Assembly (NCBI GenBank): GCA_024401395.1 | Contig: JAKSLD010000006.1 | Location: 1-64,000 of the forward strand | Direction of reading: 5' to 3' | Length of the DNA stretch: 64,000 bases | Source: Bacteroidales bacterium | GTDB taxonomy: Bacteria > Bacteroidota > Bacteroidia > Bacteroidales > Marinilabiliaceae | Shown: positions 18,739 to 27,421 of the stretch, one piece after another | Position numbering within the stretch: the stretch's first letter is position 1 | Layout of the letters: each line of letters begins with the position of its first letter | Notes under the pieces: model-generated | Seen by the model: only the letters and a program-made list of their open reading frames with translations | Told to the model about the DNA's origin: nothing | The model's database searches: none | Program-made: the position numbers and the translations under genes

Positions 18739-19665
18739 ATGAATGTTATTATCATAGGCGGTGGACCTGCAGGATACACCGCTGCTATATATGCATCTCG
18801 CGCAGGACTTAACCCTACACTTGTTGAGGGTCCCCTCCCTGGTGGTCAGCTTACGACTACAACTACCATCGAGAACTACCCTGGCTTCCCTAATGGCATT
18901 GATGGGACAGAACTTGTAATGAATATGCGAGAACAGGCTGAACGTCTCGGTACTAATATGGTTGGCGCAATAGTCGAAAAGGTCGAGTTTGCATCTTCAC
19001 CAAGCAGTTTGCATAAGGTTACTCTTGATGATGGTAATACAATGGAGGCTAAAGCTATCATCATTGCAACTGGAGCAGAGGCTAAATATCTAGGTCTTCC
19101 AGCTGAGGACCGTCTGCGAGGTAGCGGTGTTTCTGCTTGCGCCACTTGCGACGGATTTTTCTTCCGTAATAAGGTCGTAGCCGTAGTCGGTGGTGGCGAC
19201 ACAGCAGCCGAAGAGGCTCAGTACCTTGCTTCTCTTGCTCAGAAGGTCTACCTCATCGTGCGTAGAAATGTTCTCCGCGCTTCTAAGGCTATGCAGGACA
19301 AACTTTTCGCTAACCCTAAAATCGAAATCTTGTTCGAACATGAGACTCTCGACCTCATCGGTTCTCCTGTCTTGAAACAGGCGTTACTGGTACACCGTCG
19401 CGGCAAAGCCGACGAGTCTAAGAAAACTATAGATATTGATGGTTTCTTCCTCGCTATAGGTCACACTCCTAAATCGGATCTCTTCCGTCCTGCGGTAGAG
19501 GTAGACCCAGAGGGTTATATAAGGACTTTCGATAACTCTACCCGCACATCTGTTCCTGGCGTATTTGCTTGCGGCGATGTGGCCGACCCTCGCTACCGTC
19601 AGTGCATCACTGCTGCAGCTTCTGGCTGTAAAGCCGCAATGGACTGCAAACAGTATTTGGAATAA
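18739..19665 (+). CDS. trxB: Thioredoxin-disulfide reductase
   Basis: TrxB is a cytosolic FAD/NADPH flavoenzyme that keeps thioredoxin reduced. The FAD-binding GGGPAGYTAAIYASRAG starts at residue 7, the redox-active CATC is C134/C137, the NADPH-binding GGGDTAAEEA follows, and the C-terminal FACGDVADPRYRQCITAAASG closes the FAD site. At 308 aa it is full length. A strong terminator lies just downstream. Confidence 0.96.
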   Translation: MNVIIIGGGPAGYTAAIYASRAGLNPTLVEGPLPGGQLTTTTTIENYPGFPNGIDGTELVMNMREQAERLGTNMVGAIVEKVEFASSPSSLHKVTLDDGNTMEAKAIIIATGAEAKYLGLPAEDRLRGSGVSACATCDGFFFRNKVVAVVGGGDTAAEEAQYLASLAQKVYLIVRRNVLRASKAMQDKLFANPKIEILFEHETLDLIGSPVLKQALLVHRRGKADESKKTIDIDGFFLAIGHTPKSDLFRPAVEVDPEGYIRTFDNSTRTSVPGVFACGDVADPRYRQCITAAASGCKAAMDCKQYLE

Positions 19666-19690
19666 TATCTATACTTGAACCATACACTAA

Positions 19691-19727
19691 AGCGCGAGCC
19701 TTTCTCTGAGCTCGCGCTTTTTCTTTT
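19691..19727 (+). terminator. Rho-independent terminator after trxB
   Basis: The 9-bp GC-rich stem AGCGCGAGC / GCTCGCGCT (19691-19699 and 19710-19718) with a 10-nt loop is followed by TTTTTCTTTT. It lies 26 nt after the trxB stop. Confidence 0.9.
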
Positions 19728-19738
19728 ATATGTACGCT

Positions 19739-19811
19739 AAAAAAAATTACGATGAACAAGGGACTTCCCCGTATCTAGCCCGAGTCTAGCCCGAATCTAC
19801 ATTTAGTCTAC
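19739..19811 (+). repeat. Leader-plus-11-mer array, copy 1
   Basis: The A-rich leader AAAAAAAATTACGATGAA (19739-19756) is followed by five 11-bp units: CAAGGGACTTC, CCCGTATCTAG, CCCGAGTCTAG, CCCGAATCTAC and ATTTAGTCTAC. The array is intergenic, downstream of the trxB terminator, and runs directly into copy 2. Confidence 0.8.
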
Positions 19812-19899
19812 AAAATAAAAAAATTACGATGAACAAGGGTGTTCTCTCTATATAGCAAGGGACTCGCATAGGACTTTTCTATAGGCAGCTATCCCCATC
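19812..19899 (+). repeat. Leader-plus-11-mer array, copy 2
   Basis: The leader ending in AAAATTACGATGAA (19812-19833) is followed by six units: CAAGGGTGTTC, TCTCTATATAG, CAAGGGACTCG, CATAGGACTTT, TCTATAGGCAG and CTATCCCCATC. The first unit corresponds to the first unit of the other copies. Confidence 0.75.
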
Positions 19900-19901
19900 A
19901 C

Positions 19902-19954
19902 AATAAAAAAACTGCGAGCAACAATAACGCTCCCTATACTCACAGACTACCCTC
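19902..19954 (+). repeat. Leader-plus-11-mer array, copy 3 (GCGAGCAA leader type)
   Basis: The leader AATAAAAAAACTGCGAGCAA (19902-19921) matches the leader of the minus-strand copy at 36523-36542 (AATAAAAAAATTGCGAGCAA). About three units follow: CAATAACGCTC, CCTATACTCAC and AGACTACCCTC. The units are less regular than in copies 1 and 2. Confidence 0.6.
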
Positions 19955-20000
19955 CCATAAACTATTAATGTCGCATTTTCTAGTCTTATCTAATCTATTT

Positions 20001-20032
20001 TTTGTCTCTTACATAAAAAATGTGCAACTTTG
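20001..20032 (+). promoter_or_regulatory. Promoter of the first glycosyltransferase gene
   Basis: TTTG at 20001-20004 and CAACTTTG at 20025-20032 are separated by 20 bp, the usual spacing for Bacteroidetes -33/-7 boxes (the second box deviates from TAnnTTTG at its first base). It decides the start of the following gene: the ATG at 20020 lies inside the promoter, so the ATG at 20056 is used. Confidence 0.6.
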
Positions 20033-20055
20033 CGCTCGTATCCAATAATCATAGC

Positions 20056-20985
20056 ATGATAAACATAGCAATAAATATCGACGCGAACTTCGTCCCTTAT
20101 GCTCATATCATGCTATACTCATTGGAGGAGAGTAACAAAGGAGAAACTTTCGCTATACATATCATCAACGTTGACCTGAACGATAGCCTCAAAAATGAGT
20201 TCACCTCGATGCACCCAAAAATGGCTTTCCACTTCTACAGCGTAGATAACTATTTGGTACAGTCTCTCCCTATGTGGCGACGCGATTACGTCTCTCGCGC
20301 TACATATTTGCGCATATTCATGCCAGATTTGCTGCCTTCTTCTGTTGATAAGGTTTTGTTCCTGGATTGCGACACCTTGATATTGGACAGCGTGCGCGAA
20401 CTGTGGAATACTGATCTCGATGCCGACAATCTCATGATTGCAGCTGTAGAGGAACGCCCTCCTTACGACACCAAGAAACCGGAAATCTTGCACTATAACG
20501 CAGACTCTTCGTATTACAATGCCGGAGTGGCTCTCATTAACCTTAAGGCTATGAGAGAGACCGACTTCTCGAAAAAGGCTTCTGCCTTCATAGAGAGTAA
20601 TCGCGATGTCCTCCAACATCACGATCAGGATATAATGAATGCACTGACTGCAGGACACACAAAATTCATCTCGTGCAGATGGAATTTGCTGGACTTCTTT
20701 ACTTTCAAGAAGCCTGAGATACAGAGTCGCAGAAAGGACGACCTCCAGTATGCTCTCGAAAATCCTGCTATCGTACATTTTTCAAACAAACGCAAGCCAT
20801 GGCGTCACAACTGTGGCAACCCGTTTCGCGACCTATACCTTTCTAAGGCCGCACAGTATGGTGTAAGCGTCGGCTCTTCTTGGGAATTGAAAACAAAATA
20901 CTACTTTCGTAAGGTTTTGTACGCAATTCTTCTCAAGAAATCCAAGTACCTTAAACCTGAAAATGTAACCTACTTGACAAAATAA
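20056..20985 (+). CDS. Glycosyltransferase family 8
   Basis: This is a retaining GT-A glycosyltransferase of the family that includes LPS galactosyl- and glucosyltransferases. The nucleotide-sugar and metal motif is DCD at residues 104-106 (LFLDCDTLIL), with the sugar-binding SSYYNAGVALINL and the late IVHFSNKRKPW metal-binding His motif. It is 309 aa from the ATG at 20056; the longer reading frame begins inside the promoter. It opens a glycosyltransferase cluster, which suggests LPS or capsule assembly on the cytoplasmic face. The exact sugar cannot be told. Confidence 0.88.
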   Translation: MINIAINIDANFVPYAHIMLYSLEESNKGETFAIHIINVDLNDSLKNEFTSMHPKMAFHFYSVDNYLVQSLPMWRRDYVSRATYLRIFMPDLLPSSVDKVLFLDCDTLILDSVRELWNTDLDADNLMIAAVEERPPYDTKKPEILHYNADSSYYNAGVALINLKAMRETDFSKKASAFIESNRDVLQHHDQDIMNALTAGHTKFISCRWNLLDFFTFKKPEIQSRRKDDLQYALENPAIVHFSNKRKPWRHNCGNPFRDLYLSKAAQYGVSVGSSWELKTKYYFRKVLYAILLKKSKYLKPENVTYLTK

Positions 20986-21015
20986 ACATATAATACACGA
21001 TAATTTCGCGTCTTA

Positions 21016-22146
21016 ATGAATATAGGGTTCGACGCAAAGCGTCTGTACAATAACTTCACCGGCTTGGGAAACCATAGTCGTACTACAATAGATATTCTCA
21101 CAAACTATTATCCTGAGAATACCTACTATTTGTACACCCCAAAGGTTAAGCAACATAACATGATGCTCTCTTATCTCGATAAGGAGTATTGCCAGACTAT
21201 GTTCCCTAAAAAGTTCATTAAGGGTAGCATATGGAGAACTTTCGGAATGGCTAGCGACCTGAAGCGTGACAAGATCGACCTCTTCCACGGTCTCAGTAAC
21301 GAACTCCCAGTCGGCATCCATAAATGCAACATCCCATCTGTAGTTACTATCCACGATGTTGCTTTCAAGTCTTTCCGGGATATGTATCACTGGCAGGATT
21401 GCAAGATATATGATATGAAATGGCGCTATGCTATCAAGCACGCCGACCGCATCATTGTTATCAGCGAATTCACCAAGCAGGAGCTTATGAGGTATTACAA
21501 TATCGATGAAAGTCGTATCGATATCTTATATCAGCCAGTCAACCCTTCTTTCTACGAGGAATCTATCCTCTCTCAAGAGGAAATAAATAAACAGCTGTCC
21601 GCATATCCTGAGGATTTCATGCTCTACGTCGGGTCTATCAACTCTCGTAAGAATCTCCTGGGAATCGTAAAGGCTATCGAACTTCTCCCTAAGGACCTTC
21701 AGATTCCTGTCATCGCCGTGGGCGACAATAGTTGCTACAAGGCAGATGTTCAGCAGTATATTGCATCTCACCATCTGGAGCACTTGGTTATCTTCCCTGA
21801 TCACCGTATCGAAGATAACGAACTGCATTTGCTATACCAAAAGGCTCGCGTATTCGTATTCCCTAGTTTCTATGAAGGATTCGGACTCCCTGTAGTTGAG
21901 GCGCTTCTCAAAGGTTGCCCAGTAGTGACAAGTAATGTAAGCGGTCTAATCGAAGCTGGCGGCCCATTTTCTCTCCATGCCGACCCTCACAGCGCAGAGG
22001 ACATTAGCAACAAAATCAAAATGGTCCTCACAGATGACGACCTCCGCAATGAGATGATTTCAGGTGGCAAAGAGTTCGCTATGAATACCTACCACCCAAG
22101 CGTACTCGCAGAAAGATTGATGGGCATCTACAACTCCTTGAGATAA
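21016..22146 (+). CDS. Glycosyltransferase family 4 (GT-B fold)
   Basis: This is a retaining GT4-type transferase that likely adds a hexose to a lipid-linked glycan. The N-terminal half shows FDAKRLYNNFTGLGNHSR and DLFHGLSNELP. The C-terminal donor-binding half shows FMLYVGSINSRKNLLGIVKA and the EX7E-type FPSFYEGFGLPVVEALLKG. The 376-aa length is normal. The ATG at 21016 lies 30 nt after the GT8 stop, so the two form one transcription unit. Confidence 0.9.
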   Translation: MNIGFDAKRLYNNFTGLGNHSRTTIDILTNYYPENTYYLYTPKVKQHNMMLSYLDKEYCQTMFPKKFIKGSIWRTFGMASDLKRDKIDLFHGLSNELPVGIHKCNIPSVVTIHDVAFKSFRDMYHWQDCKIYDMKWRYAIKHADRIIVISEFTKQELMRYYNIDESRIDILYQPVNPSFYEESILSQEEINKQLSAYPEDFMLYVGSINSRKNLLGIVKAIELLPKDLQIPVIAVGDNSCYKADVQQYIASHHLEHLVIFPDHRIEDNELHLLYQKARVFVFPSFYEGFGLPVVEALLKGCPVVTSNVSGLIEAGGPFSLHADPHSAEDISNKIKMVLTDDDLRNEMISGGKEFAMNTYHPSVLAERLMGIYNSLR

Positions 22147-22231
22147 TACCCCTTCCCCCTAACCTCACTCTTTTCCATAATGTGGTATGTTTATTTCATA
22201 CCCATATTCATTTATTTTGCTCAAAATAAAG

Positions 22232-22239
22232 TACCTTTG
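22232..22239 (+). promoter_or_regulatory. -7 element upstream of the GT2 gene
   Basis: TACCTTTG is an exact TAnnTTTG match about 95 nt before the start of the next gene. The nearest TTTG (22216-22219) is only 12 nt upstream, so the -33 box is uncertain. Confidence 0.45.
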
Positions 22240-22334
22240 CAACATATATGGCGCGGATGTCAATGGCATATTTACGTTTGCTCCCATATAAACCTATTAT
22301 TGCGATATCCTTTACTTAACAATAGCATTTGTCT

Positions 22335-23270
22335 ATGCCGATGAAGACGTCTGTTGCAATCTGCACCTACAACGGAGAAAAATACCTAGAGGGCCAACTA
22401 CGCTCGATAGTTAGCCAAACCGTAAAAGTTGACGAAATCGTCATTTCCGATGACGGCTCTACAGATAAGACTTTTGACATTATATCAGAAATCAAGGCAG
22501 AAAGCGGTGCCATTATAAGATTACTCAAAAATGAAACCGCATTGGGCGTATGCGCAAATTTCGACAAGTGCATAAAAGAGTGCTCGGGCGACATCATTTT
22601 TCTTTCCGACCAGGATGATCTATGGTACGAAAACAAGGTCGAAGTTACATTGGAGTGGTTCAAAGCTAATCCTAAAAAGGAGGTCGCTTTCTCTAATGCT
22701 ATTTTCATTGACGAGAACAACTCAAAATATTCTGACAGGACATTGCTGGAAACAGTCGGCTTCACTCCTAAGGCTATGAAGCACTTCGATATGGGATTCC
22801 AAATAGAGGCTTTACTATTGCATAATAGATGCACTGGCGCAGCAATGGCTATTAGACGGTCTTTTGTACCATTCCTCAATATCGACAAAACAGCAACTAC
22901 AAAAAACGAGCTACCTCTTCACGATTTCACTATCGCACTCTCTGCTGCTAGCAAACAGGTATTGGGTTACATAGATCAGCCTCTTATCAAATATCGAGTT
23001 CACGTTTCTCAGCAATGTGGTTTGGGAGAATGGATCAAAAACCCACCAAAGGACGACAATCTTATCGAGCCTCTGATTCCTGTCGACAGATTCGTGAATT
23101 ATGTCTTACCCCAACGCAGAGAGAGAGCTGTATTCGGAATCCATCGTCTCGAATACATTAAGAGCCCTCGCAAGATTAAGGTCCTTAGCCATATAGTTAA
23201 ATATTTCAAGATATATGGCTTTATCGCATACCATCCTTTTTTGTACGACTTATTAAAAAATAAGTCCTAA
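22335..23270 (+). CDS. Glycosyltransferase family 2
   Basis: This is an inverting GT-A transferase of the rhamnosyl/galactosyl type found in O-antigen loci. The N-terminus VAICTYNGEKYLEGQLRSI and VISDDGSTDKTFDII are classic GT2, and the metal motif is LSDQDDLWYENK. The C-terminal LPLHDFTIALSAASK and YRVHVSQQ segments are also family-typical. Either ATG 22335 or ATG 22341 could be used; the frame extends to a TTG at 22329 that is unlikely. It is 311 aa from 22335. Confidence 0.9.
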   Translation: MPMKTSVAICTYNGEKYLEGQLRSIVSQTVKVDEIVISDDGSTDKTFDIISEIKAESGAIIRLLKNETALGVCANFDKCIKECSGDIIFLSDQDDLWYENKVEVTLEWFKANPKKEVAFSNAIFIDENNSKYSDRTLLETVGFTPKAMKHFDMGFQIEALLLHNRCTGAAMAIRRSFVPFLNIDKTATTKNELPLHDFTIALSAASKQVLGYIDQPLIKYRVHVSQQCGLGEWIKNPPKDDNLIEPLIPVDRFVNYVLPQRRERAVFGIHRLEYIKSPRKIKVLSHIVKYFKIYGFIAYHPFLYDLLKNKS

Positions 23271-23300
23271 AGTGATTTAATCGTTGTTATAGAAATCAAC

Positions 23301-25787
23301 ATGAGATTAGTACCTAAATTTATCAGCCATGCACTCAATAAAATTTATGTCTTGACTACAGTCAAGATATCTGGTTTGTTTGATGCCAAATGGTATACTG
23401 AGAAATACCTGAAGGATGAGGATTGGCAAATGACCCCTATAAAGCATTACATGAGAGTCGGGTTCTATAAAGGCTACTCCCCTTCCCCAAAATTTTCTCA
23501 TTCAAGATATGTTACAGCATACCCTCTCATACAAGCTCAAGGGAAAAACCCTTTGATGCATTATCTATTCGAGGGACGATATCAAGGCTACGTTTGCTAC
23601 GGCGAAAATTCTATCGGCAAACTCAATGATGCCACAAATCCTATAAGACCTCTTGTTAGCATTATAGTCACAAGCTATAATTATGCCCAATTCATTCCGG
23701 AAACTTTAGATTCTTTGCTGGAACAAACATACGACAACTATGAAATAATTGTCGTAGATGATGGTTCTGAAGATAATTCTGTCGAAGTAATCAATGGGTA
23801 CGTCTCAAAAAGCAATAAAATAAAATTGCTGTTGCATCCTAATGGAGCAAACAAGGGTATTATCGCTTCAATGAAGCTTGCAATAGAGAATGCCAAAGGA
23901 GATTATGTCGCTTTTTGCGAGAGTGACGACTATTGGGCACCAAACCACTTGGAGAAGAAGGTCGAAATGATCAATAAATACAAGGACGTTTGTATTGTCT
24001 CAAATAATATCCAACTTGTTGGCGACCCAAAATGTATCGAACAAAGAGAGGAATATATATCCGTCGTCAGAAAATTACTCCGCGATGGTGGTAATAAAAT
24101 AGATTTGCGACATAATCAGGAGGTTAATTTCATACCGACTTTTTCGTCGGTTATGATTAAAAAAGATGTCCTACAGTCCTTGATTTTCGAATCTCCTATC
24201 CCTGCTTGGATAGATTTTTGGCTCTATAGACAGATTTTAAAAAACAATCTTCTGTTCTTCGTCGACGAAAAACTCACTTTCTGGAGACAGCACGAATCTT
24301 ATAATGGCGCCGATTATATAGAGGATAAGTTTCAGGTTAATAATGCTATTTTCTTGCCAGCTAGTGATAAAATCATTGGCATAAAGAATAGTATGCAAAA
24401 AGAGGAGGGGCTTGAAAGTGTAAGAAATTCTCCTTTGTTCGATCGCTCATACTATTTGAAGAATGTTCGGGAAACGTATGGGCTGAAGCCTTCTATGCAT
24501 TATTGTACGATTGGTTGGAGAGAAGGGGATAACCCTTCTGCCAAATTCCATAATAATGCCTACTTGACACAGCATGTCGAGTTGATTCCTGTAAACATGT
24601 GCCCTCTAGACCATTATGAATATGGCGGGCGTAAAGAGGGCAGAATAATCCATAGCGTTCGCGAAGTACAGGAACACTGCATTACCCAATCTGATGTCGA
24701 TAGAATCCAATCAATAAGAAAAGACAAAAAGACAATCTTGCTTTTCAGCCACGATTTATCTATGACTGGCGCACCACGAGCACTCCTTAATCTGGCTGTC
24801 AGCCTAAAAAAGCAAGGTGCTCACCCAGTAATTCTGTCTCGCCAGGAGGGAAATCTACTTTCAGAAATTGAATCCGAAGGAATAGATTATAAAATAGCCT
24901 ACTCCCTAATAACTCGCAAAGCTTCTCCAGCGAATGAAATATCTTTCAATGATTACGCTTCGTGCTTCGATGTGGTTCTATTTAACACTATCGCAACTCT
25001 CCCTCTGATAAAGGAAATAAGGTATATCAATTCAAAAAAGGTTTGCTGGGTTCACGAAGGATGGACTTCAGTGGAGAGTTTTACTTTCAACAATAAAACC
25101 AAACATTATCTTAGCATCTTTGACGAAATACTGGTCGTAGGCTCTTATGCTGAAAAGATATTGAAAAACAAATACCCAGAACTGACCACTGTTAAACAGT
25201 TCTTATATGGATTGAATGAGGAGAGCATAACAAAGGCCCCAAGTAACACATCGTCAAAAATAAAGATGATTATGGCGGCAACAATCGATGCCCGTAAAGG
25301 TCATGACAAATTACTCGAAGCATTGAATCTTCTGCCTGCCGACATTCTGTCTCAGATTGATATAACCATAGCTGGAGAGGAATTCGACAAGAATCTGACA
25401 TCTATGCTAAAAGCGCAGACTAATGTAGATATTCATGTAATTGGTGAGGTTAAGCATGACATTCTAATGGGCATGATAGCTCAATCGGACTTACTATTGT
25501 GTACATCTATAGACGACCCTATGCCGATTTCCTGCACAGAAGCAATGATGTTCGGCGTCCCAACTTTGGTTAGTGACAATACCGGTACCGCATCTTTTAT
25601 AGAGGATGGCGTGAATGGTTTTGTATTCAAAAGTGGCGATATAGAGATGTTGTCGGGAAAATTGTCTTACATAGTAAAGAATGCTAGTTCATTACCTGCC
25701 ATCGGACAGAATTCAAGAACAGTCTTTACGAATTATTTCGACATCCCTATATTTGATAATAATGTCAAGACAATATTCTTGTCTTAA
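23301..25787 (+). CDS. Bifunctional glycosyltransferase (GT2 + GT4) with repeated HY..G modules
   Basis: Two catalytic domains occupy one chain. GT2 begins near residue 117 (VSIIVTSYNYAQFIPETLDS, VVDDGSEDNS, FCESDDYWAPNH). GT4 begins near 475 (FSHDLSMTGAPRALLNLAVS) and ends with DDPMPISCTEAMMFGVPTLV. A module of about 75 residues occurs twice, at ~24-98 and ~376-450, each with FD...Y, then HY..(x)G, then P..F....Y, then P..HY...G. The same module starts the neighbouring minus-strand glycosyltransferase. A fused enzyme of this kind could add two sugars in sequence. The module's role is unknown; acceptor or membrane positioning is a guess. Confidence 0.85.
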   Translation: MRLVPKFISHALNKIYVLTTVKISGLFDAKWYTEKYLKDEDWQMTPIKHYMRVGFYKGYSPSPKFSHSRYVTAYPLIQAQGKNPLMHYLFEGRYQGYVCYGENSIGKLNDATNPIRPLVSIIVTSYNYAQFIPETLDSLLEQTYDNYEIIVVDDGSEDNSVEVINGYVSKSNKIKLLLHPNGANKGIIASMKLAIENAKGDYVAFCESDDYWAPNHLEKKVEMINKYKDVCIVSNNIQLVGDPKCIEQREEYISVVRKLLRDGGNKIDLRHNQEVNFIPTFSSVMIKKDVLQSLIFESPIPAWIDFWLYRQILKNNLLFFVDEKLTFWRQHESYNGADYIEDKFQVNNAIFLPASDKIIGIKNSMQKEEGLESVRNSPLFDRSYYLKNVRETYGLKPSMHYCTIGWREGDNPSAKFHNNAYLTQHVELIPVNMCPLDHYEYGGRKEGRIIHSVREVQEHCITQSDVDRIQSIRKDKKTILLFSHDLSMTGAPRALLNLAVSLKKQGAHPVILSRQEGNLLSEIESEGIDYKIAYSLITRKASPANEISFNDYASCFDVVLFNTIATLPLIKEIRYINSKKVCWVHEGWTSVESFTFNNKTKHYLSIFDEILVVGSYAEKILKNKYPELTTVKQFLYGLNEESITKAPSNTSSKIKMIMAATIDARKGHDKLLEALNLLPADILSQIDITIAGEEFDKNLTSMLKAQTNVDIHVIGEVKHDILMGMIAQSDLLLCTSIDDPMPISCTEAMMFGVPTLVSDNTGTASFIEDGVNGFVFKSGDIEMLSGKLSYIVKNASSLPAIGQNSRTVFTNYFDIPIFDNNVKTIFLS

Positions 25788-25802
25788 GGGTTAATCTCAT
25801 AA

Positions 25803-25836
25803 AAAAGACTATGTAATTTACATTACATAGTCTTTT
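25803..25836. terminator. Bidirectional terminator shared by convergent glycosyltransferase genes
   Basis: A perfect 14-bp stem AAAAGACTATGTAA / TTACATAGTCTTTT with a 6-nt loop TTTACA gives U-runs in both directions. Its right arm covers the last codons and stop of the minus-strand gene (ends ...K-T-M-stop at 25823), so that gene's C-terminus is encoded within the terminator. Confidence 0.88.
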
Positions 25837-27364
25837 GTTCTAATTTGTACGCTGCTTCTACCATCTGGGCAACTCTGCGATCAAAAGCATCTTCGTTAAA
25901 AACATCTTCAAATACTTTTCGCCCTCGCTTTCCTACTTCTTTCATCTCTCTTGGATGATCTATAGCATAGCATATAGCATCGGTCAATGAATCAATATCT
26001 CCAGCCTTTACAATAAACCCATTCTTCTTGTCGTCAATCAACCCGGCAGTTCCTGTATGGTCACTGACAATTATAGCCTTACCTTTTGACAAGGATTCAG
26101 CACAAACTATTGGTAGAGGGTCTTCTAACGATGGGCACAAAACGACATCTGCCTCATCATAAAGTTTTACAAATAAATCGTGCGACAACTCTCCTCTGTA
26201 TTCTATATTATCGCAACTTCCAGCCCAATCAACTACCTTGTCATACAAATCCATCTCTGACATACTTTTTGGCCCGGCAATAATAATCCTGCTCCTTTGT
26301 AAATAATCGGCAGGTAATCTATTCATTGCTTCTAATAATATATGATGTCCCTTTCTTTTGGAAATCTGACCTGGCATAAGGAACCGCACAACGTTATGCT
26401 CTTCATCGCTAGTGCTATTCACCTCCGATTCTATATGACCTCCTATATCAGGGATGCCGTATGGGAATAACTGAAACAATACGCTTTTATCGCAGTGTGG
26501 CGCAAAAACATCAATTGTAAACTGACTGACAGCATACACTAAAGACATTCTTGATATACTCTCAACTAATCTACTGGTGATAAAGACATTCTTCATCGCA
26601 ACTGGCCCATCATGAATCCAACATAGACTTGGCTTGTCTATTTTTGGCAGATCAGCAGCCCAGCAAAGTCCTATTATACAGTTAAACACCACAAAATCAA
26701 ACGCTTCCATGAAGTGCTTTACCCGCAGTCTCTCTTCTTTATAATTTCTCCTATAGGGCGATGGGAATAGTCCGACAACAATATTGTCTATCCCTCTTCT
26801 CGTTATCTCTCCTTGCAAGTTGCCTTTCGTCAACGAGACTATAAGCGGAGTCAGGCCTATCTTTTTCATAGATTCGGCCATCCCTAATAGTGCTATTGGG
26901 GCTCCCGTATTGGAAAACTCATGACTTATTAGCAAAATAGGTCGCTCTTGTCGCTTTGCCCAGTTCGCCCACTCATCAAGCGCCTGACCGTGAACAATAT
27001 CTCGATAAAATGATGCTGGTATAGGCGAACAGGCGTGCCTATATCCCCAAAATAGATAATGTTCTAGTGGTGAATACGAAAAATTGTTATGCCAATAGAA
27101 TTGATCACAGTATGCATCTGTACAGAATGCTTCTGAAGGGTCATACCCAACTTTCCAACCTTTTCGCAAATAATGATAGAGAAGCTCCGACTCACTCATC
27201 GACTCTCCTCCTGAAACTTGCACCTTGTAGTATTCCGAATCAAATAATCCACTATCTTCTATCTTCTTACGCCATTTCGACCCCTTTACAAATAAGGTCA
27301 TGAAATGCATAAAACCAAACCTTATTGGGTTCGTAACCAACAGCTTGAATGATAATGGTCTCAT
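25823..27364 (-). CDS. Glycosyltransferase family 4 with N-terminal HY..G module
   Basis: Residues ~38-115 carry the same two-part module as the plus-strand 828-aa neighbour (SGLFDSEYY, HYLRKGWKVGYDP, SPLEHYLFWGYR). The GT4 domain follows: ISHEFSNTGAPIALLGMAES, then RFLMPGQISKRKGHHILLEA and CPSLEDPLPIVCAESLSKGK. The GT4 part is a clear paralogue of the neighbour's C-terminal domain. At 513 aa it lacks the GT2 half. It is convergent with the neighbour, which suggests duplication with inversion inside the locus. Confidence 0.87.
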   Translation of the reverse strand: MRPLSFKLLVTNPIRFGFMHFMTLFVKGSKWRKKIEDSGLFDSEYYKVQVSGGESMSESELLYHYLRKGWKVGYDPSEAFCTDAYCDQFYWHNNFSYSPLEHYLFWGYRHACSPIPASFYRDIVHGQALDEWANWAKRQERPILLISHEFSNTGAPIALLGMAESMKKIGLTPLIVSLTKGNLQGEITRRGIDNIVVGLFPSPYRRNYKEERLRVKHFMEAFDFVVFNCIIGLCWAADLPKIDKPSLCWIHDGPVAMKNVFITSRLVESISRMSLVYAVSQFTIDVFAPHCDKSVLFQLFPYGIPDIGGHIESEVNSTSDEEHNVVRFLMPGQISKRKGHHILLEAMNRLPADYLQRSRIIIAGPKSMSEMDLYDKVVDWAGSCDNIEYRGELSHDLFVKLYDEADVVLCPSLEDPLPIVCAESLSKGKAIIVSDHTGTAGLIDDKKNGFIVKAGDIDSLTDAICYAIDHPREMKEVGKRGRKVFEDVFNEDAFDRRVAQMVEAAYKLEQKTM

Positions 27365-27421
27365 TATTAAGTATTTTGACTTTTATTGTATTAACTATTT
27401 CTTAACAAATAGCTATATACA

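Noticed and set aside
19753-19779. A repeated micro-ORF starting ATGAACAAG in most array copies (M-N-K-G...stop)
   Set aside because: The ATG lies within the leader, but the reading frames after it differ in length and residues, the units have an 11-bp period that is not a multiple of three, and no ribosome binding site precedes it. It looks like a by-product of the leader.
19739-19954. CRISPR array
   Set aside because: Repeats are 11 bp with no unique spacers of 26-40 bp, and no cas genes are present.
20020-20055. Upstream ATG of the GT8 gene
   Set aside because: The segment overlaps the -7 promoter box, and family similarity begins at MINIAINIDANF.
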